Assembly (NCBI GenBank): GCA_029098205.1
Contig: JAQXNW010000062.1
Span: 1 to 5,121, forward strand
DNA from: Eubacteriales bacterium
GTDB taxonomy: Bacteria; Bacillota; Clostridia; Peptostreptococcales; Anaerovoracaceae
Direction of reading: 5' to 3'
Length of the DNA: 5,121 bases
In this document: in pieces, positions 4,987 through 5,121 of the stretch
Layout of the letters: every line of letters starts with the position of its first letter
Position numbering within the stretch: the stretch's first letter is position 1
Program-made: the position numbers and the translations under genes
Notes under the pieces: model-generated
Seen by the model: only the letters and a program-made list of their open reading frames with translations
The model's database searches: none
Told to the model about the DNA's origin: nothing

Positions 4987-5121
4987 TACAGACTCTTCTC
5001 GCACTTCTGGTTTACAACGCCGCACGATGTCTTGCAGGCAGACTGGCAGGAAGTCTGGCACTCACCGCATCCGCCGGTTTTAAGACTCTTCTTGAGATCC
5101 CTCGTCTTCATCGTCATGATT
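4986..5121 (-). CDS. scfA: SCIFF precursor peptide (six Cys in forty-five), 5' end at or beyond the window edge
   Basis: This is a ribosomally made peptide modified by the neighbouring maturase. It was translated by eye, being too short for routine ORF calling. From the ATG at 5117 it is 43 residues; a second ATG at 5111 is also in frame. The core GGCGECQTSCQSACKTSC is the near-invariant SCIFF sequence, followed by GVVNQKCEKSL and TAA. The six Cys are residues 17, 20, 24, 28, 32 and 39, with the family spacing. The frame is still open at the edge (an Ile codon at 5120-5118). Family members usually begin MKxI, so the real start is probably about three codons outside and the full length about 46-47. 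In that numbering the Cys are 21, 24, 28, 32, 36 and 43. The position after Cys36 is Gly, where characterised homologues have Thr37, the thioether acceptor. The stop shares one base with the scfB start. The mature product is a ranthipeptide-type RiPP with a proposed signalling role; its fate here is not known. Confidence 0.93.
   Translation of the reverse strand, partial: IMTMKTRDLKKSLKTGGCGECQTSCQSACKTSCGVVNQKCEKSL

Noticed and set aside
4986..5061. N-terminal extension of the maturase (25 residues, MPDFLPVCLQDIV...)
   Set aside because: It lies inside the SCIFF peptide gene in another frame, and the conserved maturase N-terminus MIHQYKLNGYNIV starts at 4986.
1..5121. CRISPR array, tRNA, rRNA or insertion sequence
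   Set aside because: No regularly spaced repeats, no cloverleaf or rRNA sequence, and no transposase or terminal repeats were seen on either strand.

Overview
The window carries five protein genes, all on the minus strand, with moderately GC-rich coding DNA and one AT-rich intergenic gap. Reading in the direction of transcription (from the right edge leftwards) the order is: SCIFF precursor peptide (scfA), its radical SAM/SPASM maturase (scfB), an RluB-type rRNA pseudouridine synthase, a 423-residue protein I do not recognise, a gap of 389 bases, and a freestanding alanyl-tRNA editing protein that runs off the left edge. The scfA-scfB pair is a hallmark of the class Clostridia, so the host is almost certainly a clostridial Firmicute. 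The moderately GC-rich coding sequence would suit a Lachnospiraceae- or Oscillospiraceae-like lineage, but that is only inference.

Right part (2795-5121): scfA, scfB and rluB are packed as one translational unit. The scfA stop and scfB start share a base (TAATG), and the scfB stop and rluB start overlap as ATGA. The unknown gene follows rluB after 9 bases with its own GGAG ribosome binding site. scfA has the textbook six-cysteine core, but glycine occupies the position where characterised family members carry the threonine that accepts the thioether. This is the most interesting point in the window. scfB keeps every cysteine expected of a working maturase.

Middle (1134-1522): no credible gene. 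Next to the end of the unknown gene is a perfect 14-bp inverted repeat, possibly the operon's terminator or processing hairpin. The rest is about 33% GC over 1141-1380 (hand count). It holds several perfect palindromes, including one of 20 bp, and a cluster of DnaA-box-like 9-mers, one of them the exact consensus TTATCCACA. It must contain the promoter region of the editing gene and may do more.

Left part (1-1133): the alanyl-tRNA editing protein (AlaX-L type) lacks only its C-terminus. It would hydrolyse mischarged tRNA-Ala in trans. It has no evident functional link to the SCIFF operon; the two are separated by the intergenic region.
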